64,000 nucleotides of DNA from Bacillota bacterium (GTDB lineage Bacteria; Bacillota; Clostridia; Peptostreptococcales; Anaerovoracaceae), in the NCBI GenBank assembly GCA_022793795.1, contig JAAWDM010000046.1, positions 1 to 64,000 of the forward strand, read 5' to 3'. Below are positions 27,396 through 35,926 of the stretch, piece after piece. A model generated the notes under the pieces. It was given only the letters and a program-made list of their open reading frames with translations. It was not told the DNA's origin and ran no database searches. Each line of letters starts with the position of its first letter. Position 1 is the stretch's first letter. The translations under genes and the position numbers were made by a program.

Positions 27396-29031
27396 AAAAG
27401 TCCTTATATCGTGCTAGCATGTTATAGAAGGTCTTTCTTGTTACGCCTAAGAGTTTAGCGGCTTCTGTTTTATTGCCGCCAGCCATAAGGAGGGCTTCTT
27501 TCATAAGGTCTGCTTGACAGCGGCTTACTGCAAGCCTTTTTTCCTCTAGTCTGTTCTCAGGCGTTTTAGCAAAGGTCAGGTTTTGTCTATTAAAGTTGCT
27601 GGATTTTAAAGAGGACAGCAGGATTTCCCTGGTGATGACAGAGGAAGGAGACAGTACATAGATTCGGCTGATAACATTCCGAAGCTCCCTCACATTTCCT
27701 GGCCAATCATAGGCTACCATCAGCTTTCTGGTGTCATCGTCCAGGGTTTTTGTTCCCATTTTATTGATGTGGGTAGCCTGGCGGAGAAAAAAATCGCTGC
27801 ATGGCAGAATGTCTTCCGGGCGGCTTCTAAGGGGAGGAATGTTTAGACTGAGCACCATCAGCCGATAGTAGAGGTCCTCTCGAAAGAGCCCTTCTTCAAT
27901 CATCTTCTCTAGTGAGCGATTGGTGGCGGCAATGATTCGAACGTCTATAGAAATGTTTTTAGCGCCGCCGATTCTGGTGATTTGATGGGTCTCCAGGGTG
28001 CGAAGCAGTTTGGTCTGGGCATGGAGAGGCAGTTCGGCTACTTCGTCTAAAAAGAGAGTTCCGCCGTTAGCGAGTTCAAATTTTCCCACTTGACCATTTT
28101 TAGAGGCGCCTGTAAAGGCGCCGCTTTCATATCCGAATAGTTCACTGTCAATCAATTCTGGAGAGATGCTGGCGCAGTTAATCGCTACGAAGGGTTTGTT
28201 TCTTCTTTCGCTGTAGTTATGAATAGACTGCGCAAACAGCTCTTTACCAACACCGCTTTCTCCATAGATTAAGACATTATAGGAACTGGAAGCAAAGGTC
28301 ATGGCCTGTTTTTTTGCTTCTACCATTGTCTTACTGCTTCCGATAATATCTTCAAATGTGTAGTCTGCCACCAGCCCTAAGGCATTTCGTACCTGTTTAA
28401 TTTGATTATTCCGTGACCTGGAGATTTCTACAGCGCCGCTTACCTTGCCCTGATTGTCAAACAGGGGGTACATGTCGTTAGAGGCCAGCATATAGTCGTT
28501 GGGAACGCTCTCTGATACCACCTCCACTTCCCAGTCTATCACTGGCTTTCCATAGCGAAGTACATCCTTTATTTTCATATAACCTTGAGGACGCTTAATG
28601 GAAGTAAATTTGGTACCGATTTCCAAAAGTATGTCATCAATAGGCTTTCCATATGCAGCCTCTCGGTCTTGAAGATGCATATAGTTACAAAAATCCGAAT
28701 TTCCATAAATCAGACAAGAATCTTTATCATAGAGGCAGATGGAGTTTGGAAGTGAATCCAGACCTTGGAATATAAAATCCCTGACCTCCTCGTTATGATA
28801 AAAGATGGAAAGCAGCATAGAAAGGCTTTGCTGAAGCGCCTTTACTTCCTCATCGCTATAGCGATTGGAGGAGGAAAGAATGGTAAAATCCCTCTGTTCT
28901 TCTTGACTTGGAGCGCACAAAACCAGGTCTTTCTCTTCAAGACCTTTTTCCTTTATTAAGAATGTAAAAAGCTTTTTTGCAATCGCTTCTTTACTATCAA
29001 ATATCAAATTACTCTTATCAGATTCTTTCAT
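27388..29031 (-). CDS. sigma-54-dependent PAS-AAA-Fis activator of the hydroxyproline module
   Basis: The 547-residue enhancer-binding protein has a PAS domain (about 100-215, with LYDKDSCLIYGN), an AAA+ domain with Walker A GESGVGKE (about 265), a canonical GAFTGA sigma-54 loop, Walker B GGTLFLDE and a C-terminal Fis helix-turn-helix (EAAKLLGVTRKTFYNML). It lies 15 bp after the epimerase gene on the same strand, so the sigma-54 promoter at 30118-30133 may transcribe it too, giving positive autoregulation. Four -24/-12 promoters around it are the probable targets. Confidence 0.88.
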   Translation of the reverse strand: MKESDKSNLIFDSKEAIAKKLFTFLIKEKGLEEKDLVLCAPSQEEQRDFTILSSSNRYSDEEVKALQQSLSMLLSIFYHNEEVRDFIFQGLDSLPNSICLYDKDSCLIYGNSDFCNYMHLQDREAAYGKPIDDILLEIGTKFTSIKRPQGYMKIKDVLRYGKPVIDWEVEVVSESVPNDYMLASNDMYPLFDNQGKVSGAVEISRSRNNQIKQVRNALGLVADYTFEDIIGSSKTMVEAKKQAMTFASSSYNVLIYGESGVGKELFAQSIHNYSERRNKPFVAINCASISPELIDSELFGYESGAFTGASKNGQVGKFELANGGTLFLDEVAELPLHAQTKLLRTLETHQITRIGGAKNISIDVRIIAATNRSLEKMIEEGLFREDLYYRLMVLSLNIPPLRSRPEDILPCSDFFLRQATHINKMGTKTLDDDTRKLMVAYDWPGNVRELRNVISRIYVLSPSSVITREILLSSLKSSNFNRQNLTFAKTPENRLEEKRLAVSRCQADLMKEALLMAGGNKTEAAKLLGVTRKTFYNMLARYKDFFT

Positions 29032-29046
29032 AATGATTACCTATGG

Positions 29047-30054
29047 CTAAGCAAGCAAAAATCCTTCTGGAAATTGGTCTTTTGGATCCAGAATCCATGT
29101 AGAAAAGCCCATGATGCAGGCATTTCCTGTTACCTTTGGAACCACAGCGGGAAAACCAGAAACTGTGGTTTCTTCAACGATTTCACATTTGAAACAGGAA
29201 CCGATGATGCTCTCATGGACAAAACTTTCGCCCACATTCAACTTTCCTTTTTGGTGTAGTACGGCGGATTTAGCAGAAGTTCCCGTGCCGCATGGGGAGC
29301 GGTCCACTGTCTTTGGCAGAGCGACTACACAGTTTTGAACGTCAGCGCCCGGCGTCTTTGGCTCTCCATAAAATTCCACATGGGTAACTTCTGTGACAAA
29401 TTGCAAATCAGGATGGCGAAAGTCTACCTGAGCGTTGATGTCTCTTGCAATGGACTGTGCCGCGTCGATTAACCTACTGCTGTTTTCTGGTTCGATGGGA
29501 ATGTCAATAGATTTAGCTGGAAGAATGGCATACAGATTGCCTCCCCAGGAAACATCCATGGTAAGGGGACCGAAATCCTTTGTATTGACCGTAAGATTTT
29601 CTTTAAGAACAAAGGCAGGGGCATTGATGAAGGATACTTCCTGGACAATGCCATTTTCCACCTTAGCCTCGATGGTGATAACGCCGGCGGCCGTATCCAG
29701 CTTAAAGACGGTAAGAGGTTCCGTAACCTTTACCATACCGGTTTCAATCAGAGCCACAGAAACACCTATGGTATCGTGACCGCACATTGGAAGCCAACCG
29801 CTGGTCTCAAAATACAGAACACCCACATCAGTGCCTGGCGTACATGGTTCTGTAATCAGCGTGCAGGACATGTAATCGTTTCCCCTCGGCTCATAGGAAA
29901 GGAGAGTACGGAACCAGTCCTCGTGTTCCTTCATGTAAATAAATTTTTCTGCCATGGTACTTCCAGGAATATGCGGAAAGCCGCTGACCACATTGCGGGT
30001 AGGTTGCCCCAGTGTATGGGTCTCAATAGTTCTGAATACTTTTTTAGCGTTCAT
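29047..30054 (-). CDS. proline racemase family protein, probable hydroxyproline 2-epimerase
   Basis: The 335-residue enzyme inverts the alpha carbon of proline or 4-hydroxyproline without cofactor. Both catalytic cysteines are present, Cys91 in MCGHDTIG and Cys255 in DRSPCGTGTSAK, so it is a racemase/epimerase, not the Thr-containing hydroxyproline dehydratase of this family. The ATG at 30054 follows AAGGAGG; an upstream ATG at 30075 lacks a site. Linked to OrtAB and glycyl radical enzymes, it would be expected to convert cis-4-hydroxy-L-proline to trans-4-hydroxy-D-proline, as in the reported HplG pathway. Proline racemase activity is the alternative. Confidence 0.85.
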   Translation of the reverse strand: MNAKKVFRTIETHTLGQPTRNVVSGFPHIPGSTMAEKFIYMKEHEDWFRTLLSYEPRGNDYMSCTLITEPCTPGTDVGVLYFETSGWLPMCGHDTIGVSVALIETGMVKVTEPLTVFKLDTAAGVITIEAKVENGIVQEVSFINAPAFVLKENLTVNTKDFGPLTMDVSWGGNLYAILPAKSIDIPIEPENSSRLIDAAQSIARDINAQVDFRHPDLQFVTEVTHVEFYGEPKTPGADVQNCVVALPKTVDRSPCGTGTSAKSAVLHQKGKLNVGESFVHESIIGSCFKCEIVEETTVSGFPAVVPKVTGNACIMGFSTWILDPKDQFPEGFLLA

Positions 30055-30069
30055 GAAATCCTCCTTGCC

Positions 30070-30084
30070 GTACACAATGTGTAC
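30070..30084. promoter_or_regulatory. palindrome, candidate activator site
   Basis: GTACACAATGTGTAC is a perfect 7+1+7 dyad lying in the epimerase leader, 34 bp downstream of the leftward -24/-12 promoter and about 76 bp upstream of the rightward one. TACACA half-sites recur in the 39104-39180 inverted repeat. Confidence 0.5.
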
Positions 30085-30117
30085 TTTATTTTACTATTTC
30101 AGATAATAAGTAGTCAA

Positions 30118-30133
30118 GCAATTATTATGCCAA
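30118..30133 (-). promoter_or_regulatory. sigma-54 promoter, leftward, for epimerase and activator
   Basis: On the minus strand the sequence is TTGGCAT-AATAA-TTGC, one base from the TGGCAC-N5-TTGC consensus. It faces the epimerase gene and is divergent from the promoter at 30160-30175. Confidence 0.8.
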
Positions 30134-30159
30134 GAAGCGGTAGATGTCATGTATAGAAT

Positions 30160-30175
30160 TTGGCATAAACCTTGC
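30160..30175 (+). promoter_or_regulatory. sigma-54 promoter of ortAB
   Basis: TTGGCAT-AAACC-TTGC, 51 bp before the ortA start codon. A dyad TTACTA-N6-TAGTAA (30176-30193) follows at once. Confidence 0.85.
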
Positions 30176-30226
30176 TTACTAACATGCTAGTAAAGTACAG
30201 TATGAATCAGAAAAAGGAGATTTAAA

Positions 30227-30529
30227 ATGGCGAAAAAGGGAGATTGGGTTCGTATTCACAATATTGTATTAAAGGCGGACGAAAGAACGGCAAAAATTCC
30301 TAAGGACACACAAAAGTGTGATTTAGAAATGTGGGTAAAAGGCGTGTTGATAGAGGATACGGCAGAGGTTGGCGATATGGTAAGTGTCGAGACCGCAGTA
30401 GGCCGTGTGCAAAAAGGCGTGCTTTTGGAGGAAGCGCCATACTACGCCCACAGCTATGGAACTTTTGTTCCAGAGATTATTGAAATCGATAAACAGCTTA
30501 GAAATATTATGTTTGGAGGTGAAAAGTAA
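30227..30529 (+). CDS. ortA: 2-amino-4-ketopentanoate thiolase, alpha subunit
   Basis: The 100-residue protein has the size and composition of OrtA, the small subunit of 2-amino-4-oxopentanoate thiolase, which with OrtB and CoA cleaves 2-amino-4-ketopentanoate to acetyl-CoA and alanine. GDWVRIHNIVLKADERTAKI at the N-terminus is characteristic. A strong AAAGGAG precedes the ATG, and its stop overlaps the ortB start (TAATG). The enzyme was described in clostridial ornithine fermentation; here it sits in the hydroxyproline module. Confidence 0.88.
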   Translation: MAKKGDWVRIHNIVLKADERTAKIPKDTQKCDLEMWVKGVLIEDTAEVGDMVSVETAVGRVQKGVLLEEAPYYAHSYGTFVPEIIEIDKQLRNIMFGGEK

Positions 30530-31947
30530 TGACGCTGGCAAAAGACTACAATTCGGTCATGGGAAGATCAGAACAGATCATGAAGCAAGCGCTGGGGCTG
30601 GATTACAGCCAGTTCGAAAGCGGGTCCATTGCTTTTGACTATGAGGGACTGATGAAAGCGGCCGCTTATAGCCTGGAGGAAATCATAAAGATGCAGAAGG
30701 AAGTAGGCATTGGAAATACACCAATGCTGGAACTTAGAAATATAACAAAGCTGGCACGAAAGTATGCAAAACCGGGTTATGGAGCAAGGATATTGATGAA
30801 AGATGAAGCAGCCAATCCATCTGGATCTTTTAAAGACAGAAGGGCTTCTATCGCCGTCGCCCATGCCAAAAAACTGGGATACGAGGGGGTCATTGCAGCT
30901 ACTTCAGGAAACTATGGAGCAGCAGTTGCATCCCAAGCTGCCATGAGGGGCCTAAAGTCCATCATCGTGCAGGAATGTTATGACTCCAGAGGAGTTGGAC
31001 AGCCGGAGATTATTGAAAAAGCTAGAAAGTGCGAGGCTATGGGAGCAGAGGTCATTCAGCTTACCGTAGGGCCAGAACTCTTCTATGAGCATCTTTCGGT
31101 CATGGAGGATACAGGATATTTTAATGCTTCTCTTTATTCGCCTTTCGGTATGGCAGGTGTAGAAACCCTTGGATATGAAATCGCAAATGATGTGAGAGAA
31201 ATATGTGGAAAAGACCCAGCTGTAGTGGTCTGTACATATGCTGGTGGCGGTATGGTCACAGGCGTTTTCAGAGGGCTGGAAAAGGCGGGATGTAGGGATA
31301 CCAAAGTTATCGGCGCTTCCATTGACCTGACAGGCTTACATATGGCCTCTGACACTCAGTTTAATATGAAATCCTGCACCACAGGTCATACCGGATTTGG
31401 AATTCCCCATACTATGAATCCTGACAGCGGAGACATTCCCAGAAGCGCTGGACGGCCCCTTCGGTACATGGACCGCTATGTGACTACCACCCAGGGGGAT
31501 GTTATGTATGTGACAGAAATGTTGGCCATTCTTGAGGGGATTGAAAGAGGGCCGGCAGGAAATACAGCGCTGGCCTGTGCTTTTTCTCTGGCCCAGGAAT
31601 TGCCAGAGGATGAAGTTATCGTGGTAAGCGAGACTGAATATACGGGCGCAGGAAAACATATTCAACCCCAGCTTTCCTTTGCAAGGGAAAACGGTATTGA
31701 AATCAGATTTGGGGACCCGGCTATAGAGGATGTTCCAGGAAAGAATATCATTTTGCCAGAAAATCCAGGCAAGTTCAGCTGTAAGGATGTGGATCTTGAT
31801 CATCTTAGAAGAGGATTGATTAAGCGGCAGGCTGCTCGCCTCCAAGAAGATTCACCGACCCAGGAAGATCTGGAGTTTTTAGCGGCTGATACCAGAACCG
31901 ATGTAGAATATGTAAAAAGGGTTTTGGAAGAAGTTGGGCTAATGTAA
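30529..31947 (+). CDS. ortB: 2-amino-4-ketopentanoate thiolase, beta subunit (PLP)
   Basis: The 472-residue fold-type II PLP enzyme resembles threonine synthase. The PLP lysine lies in ANPSGSFKDRRA (about residue 104), and TSGNYGAAVASQ binds the cofactor phosphate. It forms the AKP thiolase with OrtA. GGAGGTG precedes the overlapping ATG. No other ortAB copy lies near the ornithine genes at 50-58 kb, so this copy probably serves both pathways. A terminator follows. Confidence 0.9.
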   Translation: MTLAKDYNSVMGRSEQIMKQALGLDYSQFESGSIAFDYEGLMKAAAYSLEEIIKMQKEVGIGNTPMLELRNITKLARKYAKPGYGARILMKDEAANPSGSFKDRRASIAVAHAKKLGYEGVIAATSGNYGAAVASQAAMRGLKSIIVQECYDSRGVGQPEIIEKARKCEAMGAEVIQLTVGPELFYEHLSVMEDTGYFNASLYSPFGMAGVETLGYEIANDVREICGKDPAVVVCTYAGGGMVTGVFRGLEKAGCRDTKVIGASIDLTGLHMASDTQFNMKSCTTGHTGFGIPHTMNPDSGDIPRSAGRPLRYMDRYVTTTQGDVMYVTEMLAILEGIERGPAGNTALACAFSLAQELPEDEVIVVSETEYTGAGKHIQPQLSFARENGIEIRFGDPAIEDVPGKNIILPENPGKFSCKDVDLDHLRRGLIKRQAARLQEDSPTQEDLEFLAADTRTDVEYVKRVLEEVGLM

Positions 31948-31964
31948 GAAGGTTGGAATAAAAG

Positions 31965-31998
31965 AAGGAACCAATTTTTAAGATATTGGTTCCTTTTT
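31965..31998 (+). terminator. intrinsic terminator after ortB
   Basis: AAGGAACCAAT pairs with ATTGGTTCCTT, followed by TTTCTTT. It makes ortAB a separate unit from the transporter genes. Confidence 0.9.
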
Positions 31999-32248
31999 CT
32001 TTGGGGGTTTTTAGGTAGTGTACCTACATTTTGTGTAAACAAAATCACATATTATTGGGTTCTTATGTGAAAAAAAATATACGATTTTGTGATAGATATG
32101 GTTTTTAGGGCCTTAAACCCTTTAATAGTGTAAAAAAATATATACAATATTGAGCCTAACGGATTTCCAGATATAGGATGCGGGGGTAAATTAAGATTCC
32201 ACTAGGGAGCTATAAAAGGGTTTTTGGGGCGATTTGGCTTTAATTTGC

Positions 32249-32266
32249 TTGGCATATAAATTGCTT
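32249..32266 (+). promoter_or_regulatory. sigma-54 promoter of the transporter operon
   Basis: TTGGCAT-ATAAA-TTGC followed by T-rich DNA, 83 bp before the small subunit gene. The upstream gap (31999-32248) has no gene; it holds dyads ATTTTGT-gtaa-ACAAAAT (32028-32045) and TCACAT/ATGTGA nearby, which are possible activator sites. Confidence 0.8.
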
Positions 32267-32348
32267 TTTTTATTTTTGCTTTTTCTGTTTATAAGAGCAT
32301 GTGTGAAAGTAAATCACAAAACGAAACTGGGAAAGGAGGAGAATTTTT

Positions 32349-32504
32349 ATGTCAACTTGGATGTTTATGATGGGTATTCAAATGATAATATTCGTCATCT
32401 GCGCTGTGTGGGTTATCACCTGGATGAGAAAGGATCATGATGAGTACGATGAAGCGTTAAAGCAGATTGAGGAAAAACACCTAAAAGAAAGGATGAACAG
32501 TTAG
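32349..32504 (+). CDS. small single-pass membrane protein, symporter accessory subunit
   Basis: This 51-residue protein begins MSTWMFMMG, has one transmembrane helix (about 5-26) and a charged cytoplasmic tail. AAAGGAGGAG precedes the ATG. Small one-helix proteins encoded just ahead of solute:sodium symporters are a known accessory class, and the position 24 bp before the SSS gene fits. It is too short for usual gene-calling cut-offs. Confidence 0.75.
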   Translation: MSTWMFMMGIQMIIFVICAVWVITWMRKDHDEYDEALKQIEEKHLKERMNS

Positions 32505-32528
32505 CCAAATGATAAGGGAGGTGAGAAA

Positions 32529-34048
32529 GTGAGCACTACTATTGGCATGGTATTTTTTTCTGTATTTTTATTATTTTTGATTGGCGTTTCCGTTTTTTCT
32601 GCCAAGAAAAATAAGGAGGGAACGTCCAGTGCGGATAAGGAATATTTCCTTGGGGGGGTACGACACCTTTAATTGTATTAGCCGTATCTTACTGCGCATC
32701 TGCTGTTAGTGCAGGCTCCTTCATGGGCGACCCAGGAATGATGTCTACTGTAGGATGGCCCTATTACTGGCTTGCGGTATTCGCAGTTCCAGGATTAACC
32801 ATACCAGGAATATTCGTGATACGTAAGATGAGATTGCAGTCAGAACGTTATGGAAGTATGACGATAACGGAGTATATAGGACATCGCTTTAACTGTCCGG
32901 GACTGAAGCTGTACCTTTCGTTTGTAATCGTGCTTTGCTACCTGTTCATGCTGGTTTCCCAGTTCAAAGCAGCAGCAATCTTATTGGAGAAGTTTACGGG
33001 ACTGCATTTCTCGGTAGGACTTATCATTATGTGTGTGGTATGCCTGCTTTATGTAAATATGGGCGGACTCAGATCCGTTGCATGGACTGATTTTGTTCAA
33101 GGCATCGTTATGTGCATCATGTGCGTAGTACTTCTGGCCGTAGGTCTCAATGTGATAGGAGGTTTTACTGGACTGAACGACGCTATTGAAGCTAATTTTC
33201 CTGATATGAATAAGGTTCTCCAGCCAACTGGTGATAACTATGATATTCCGGGCATGTATGGATTGATAGGATGTCTCCTCTTTGGTTTTGCTATTTATTT
33301 CGCACAGCCACATATTGCAGCCCGTTTTATGGCGCTGCCTGATGTAAACAGAAAGAGTATAGGAAAGTTCCTTCTCATATCGCTGGTATGTGGATGGCTC
33401 TTTAATTTGATGTTTATCCTTGGCCCCATCGGAAGGATACTTTATCCTGAGGCCGATGCCGACTACATGACGGTAACTTTTGTAACCCATCAATTTTCGT
33501 CTGTAGTTGCCTGTGCCTTAATGCTGGGATTCTTTGCAGCAGTACTTTCAACGGCCACCTCCATTCTGCTTGTAGTAGGACAGAGTGTTGGGCGAGATAT
33601 CTATGGTCAGATTTGTCATAAGACAGCTACCCCTGAAAAACAGATTAGAGTGACGAGAATCGCTACCACCTGTTGTATGATTCTCGTAGTATTATTCAAT
33701 ATGTTCAACCCGCCTGCATTCTTGCAGTTGTTCATTTACCTTGGAATGTCTGGTATTGGCAGCGCATGTGTAATGCCGTTTGTCGGCGGAGCCCTTTGGA
33801 GGAAGGCCTCGAAGGAAGGTGCAATCGCCAGCGCTATCGCAGGGCCTGTTGGATATATCGTACATGCGAATATTTTGGGCCAGAGCTGGTCTTGGGCAAT
33901 GGGCGCTTGTGTTATTTGGGCAATCATCGCATTTTTCGCAGTGACCTTTATTAGAAATGCAGTGAAGGGACCGTATCCAGTGCTTGAGGAACTTTGGAAT
34001 CCATTGGGAGAGAAGGTGGATTTTGAGGTTCTTAATAAGAAGAAATAA
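32529..34048 (+). pseudogene. solute:sodium symporter (SSS), reading frame interrupted at a G7 tract
   Basis: The frame starts at GTG 32529 after GGGAGGTG and encodes the first helix up to EYFLGG, then reaches a stop. The remainder, in the +1 position, is open from before 32723 to 34048 with thirteen-helix SSS features. The break is at seven G (32652-32658). With eight G the frame reads LGGGTTPLIVLAVSY and gives one intact protein of about 506 residues. It may therefore be a phase-variable gene, a slippage site or a sequencing error. It lies in a sigma-54 operon with hydroxyproline genes, so proline or hydroxyproline is the likely cargo. Confidence 0.75.
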
Positions 34049-34180
34049 AAGATGTAAGGAGGTGTTGCTATATGAAAGAGGGCAGGTGATAGATGAGTAG
34101 AGGATACGTTAACATTTAATATACCTTCGCCACACATATGGGCTTATACCAGGCGAGGGTGATTTGAAAGGATTTTAGTA

Positions 34181-35698
34181 ATGGAAACAAAACAGAAAAA
34201 AGGACAAGGTTTTAGCAGCCGTATGGGGCTGATGCTTACCTTAATTGGTGCAGCCATCGGTGCAGGAAACTTCTGGAGATTCCCAAGGGTTGCAACTCTC
34301 AATGGTGGAGGCGCGTTTTTAATTGCTTATGTAGTAATCTTCTTCTGCTTCGCAATTCCTATCATGTGGTCAGAACATGCAATGGGAAGGTCTACAAGAC
34401 ACGGACTTCCAGGTGCTTTCAAGGATTTTGTTGGTAAAAAGTGTACGTGGATGGGCATATTCATGACTGTTATTGTTATTTTAATCATGTCAACCTTTAC
34501 CACTGTCTGCGCTTGGGTTTTGAGATACCTAGTATATGCAGTTACAAACAGTTTTGCCGGTACAGATACGACAGCGTTATTTGCAGAAACGGCAGAGAAA
34601 GATCCTATCACAGTGGTTCTGTTCTTCGTGATTCTCATGTTCTGCTGCTTTGTAGTGTCCAAAGGGATCAGCGGCGGAATTGAAAAGAGCATGAAGTTTA
34701 TGATTCCAATCTTAGGAATCTGCGTTATTATCATTGCTGTCAAATCCGTTATGTTACCTGGAGCGACAGAAGGTTTACAATACTTATTCCATATCGACAC
34801 TGCCTATTTGCTAAAAGCAAATACTTGGCTGGAGGCTTTGGCCCAGACGGCCTGGTCCATGGGCCCTGGATTTGGATTGATCCTTTCCTATGCTGTTTAT
34901 ACACAGTCAAAATCCGATATCACGCTTACTACAGTTACACAAGGCTTGTCGGATACGGCAATCGCAATCGTAGCGTCTACGGCTATCTGCTGTTCTTTGT
35001 TTGCAACTTTAGGTACAGATGCTGCTTATGAAGTGATGGCGTCTGGAAGTAATGGACTTTGTTTCATCGCTCTTCCAAATCTGTTTGCTACCATGAATGG
35101 CGGGTATATTCTTGGCGTTTGTTTCTTTGTCGCTTTGTTTATGGCAGTATTGACCTCTAATTTTGGGCATATTGCTGTAGTTTCCCTGGCAATACAGGAG
35201 CTGGGTATTTCTAAGAAAAAAGCCGTATGGTATACAGGAATTGTTACCTGTATTGTTGGTATTCCTGCCACATGGAGCATGGACATTATGGGCAGAGCAG
35301 ACTGGATTTCCGGAACTTTACTGGTATTCGGTGCATTGTTCGTTTGCTATGCGGTATGGAAATTTGGCGCTAAAAAGTTCAGAGAGAGATTCCTCAATAC
35401 TCCTTATGACGAATTTCCAATTGGTAGATGGTTCGAACTGACCATTACAGTTATCGCACCGCTTTTAACAGTTGTAGTATTGGTAGGCTGGATTTATCAG
35501 TCCTTTATTGCAGATCCAAGCGGCGCATTCAATCCGCTTGGAAATGGTACGGTTGGCGCATTGGTGGTTCAGGGTGGTTTGATTATATTGGTTACCATTC
35601 TGTTTAATGATAAGGTTGCTGATCGAATTAAGCATAAATACTTTAACGGCGAAACCTTCCCAGAAATTCCGCCTGAACACTATGATGATGCACAGTAA
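34181..35698 (+). CDS. neurotransmitter:sodium symporter (NSS) family amino acid transporter
   Basis: The 505-residue transporter has the LeuT-fold N-terminus with GAAIGAGNFWRFP (sodium and substrate site, helix 1) and about twelve helices. Bacterial NSS proteins import amino acids with sodium. The gene is followed after 11 bp by a one-helix small subunit, as in MetP/MetS. In the 130-bp gap before it, GGAGG-led mini frames of five to eight codons (34072, 34093) and a CGCC/GGCG hairpin are visible, with no clear function. Confidence 0.9.
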   Translation: METKQKKGQGFSSRMGLMLTLIGAAIGAGNFWRFPRVATLNGGGAFLIAYVVIFFCFAIPIMWSEHAMGRSTRHGLPGAFKDFVGKKCTWMGIFMTVIVILIMSTFTTVCAWVLRYLVYAVTNSFAGTDTTALFAETAEKDPITVVLFFVILMFCCFVVSKGISGGIEKSMKFMIPILGICVIIIAVKSVMLPGATEGLQYLFHIDTAYLLKANTWLEALAQTAWSMGPGFGLILSYAVYTQSKSDITLTTVTQGLSDTAIAIVASTAICCSLFATLGTDAAYEVMASGSNGLCFIALPNLFATMNGGYILGVCFFVALFMAVLTSNFGHIAVVSLAIQELGISKKKAVWYTGIVTCIVGIPATWSMDIMGRADWISGTLLVFGALFVCYAVWKFGAKKFRERFLNTPYDEFPIGRWFELTITVIAPLLTVVVLVGWIYQSFIADPSGAFNPLGNGTVGALVVQGGLIILVTILFNDKVADRIKHKYFNGETFPEIPPEHYDDAQ

Positions 35699-35709
35699 GG
35701 AGGCAGATT

Positions 35710-35826
35710 ATGACGATTGATGCGATTATTATGGCCATTTTAAGTTATGGTTTCTTTGTTGGAGGCTTTATTTTCGGTATGATTAAAATCTTACAGTCAG
35801 ATAGAAAAAATAAGGAAACTGCTTAG
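35710..35826 (+). CDS. MetS-like small subunit of the NSS transporter
   Basis: The 38-residue protein begins MTIDAIIMAILSYG, has a single transmembrane helix (about 5-27) and a basic tail. AAGGAGG lies just before the ATG. The size and position directly after an NSS gene match the MetS-type small subunit needed by some NSS transporters. Confidence 0.8.
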   Translation: MTIDAIIMAILSYGFFVGGFIFGMIKILQSDRKNKETA

Positions 35827-35847
35827 GTGTAATTGTTCTTAAAAATG

Positions 35848-35879
35848 TTTCGGCTGCTCCGGTTTAGCAGCAGCCGAAA
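35848..35879 (+). terminator. hairpin between transporter and GRE genes
   Basis: TTTCGGCTGCT pairs with AGCAGCCGAAA, 11 bp. The U-run after it is weak (TGGATTTTAT), so it may only partly stop transcription into the glycyl radical enzyme gene, or stabilise the upstream mRNA. Confidence 0.6.
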
Positions 35880-35926
35880 TGGATTTTATCTTGTGGGATT
35901 ATTAGTTTTGGAATGGAGGATGAGAG

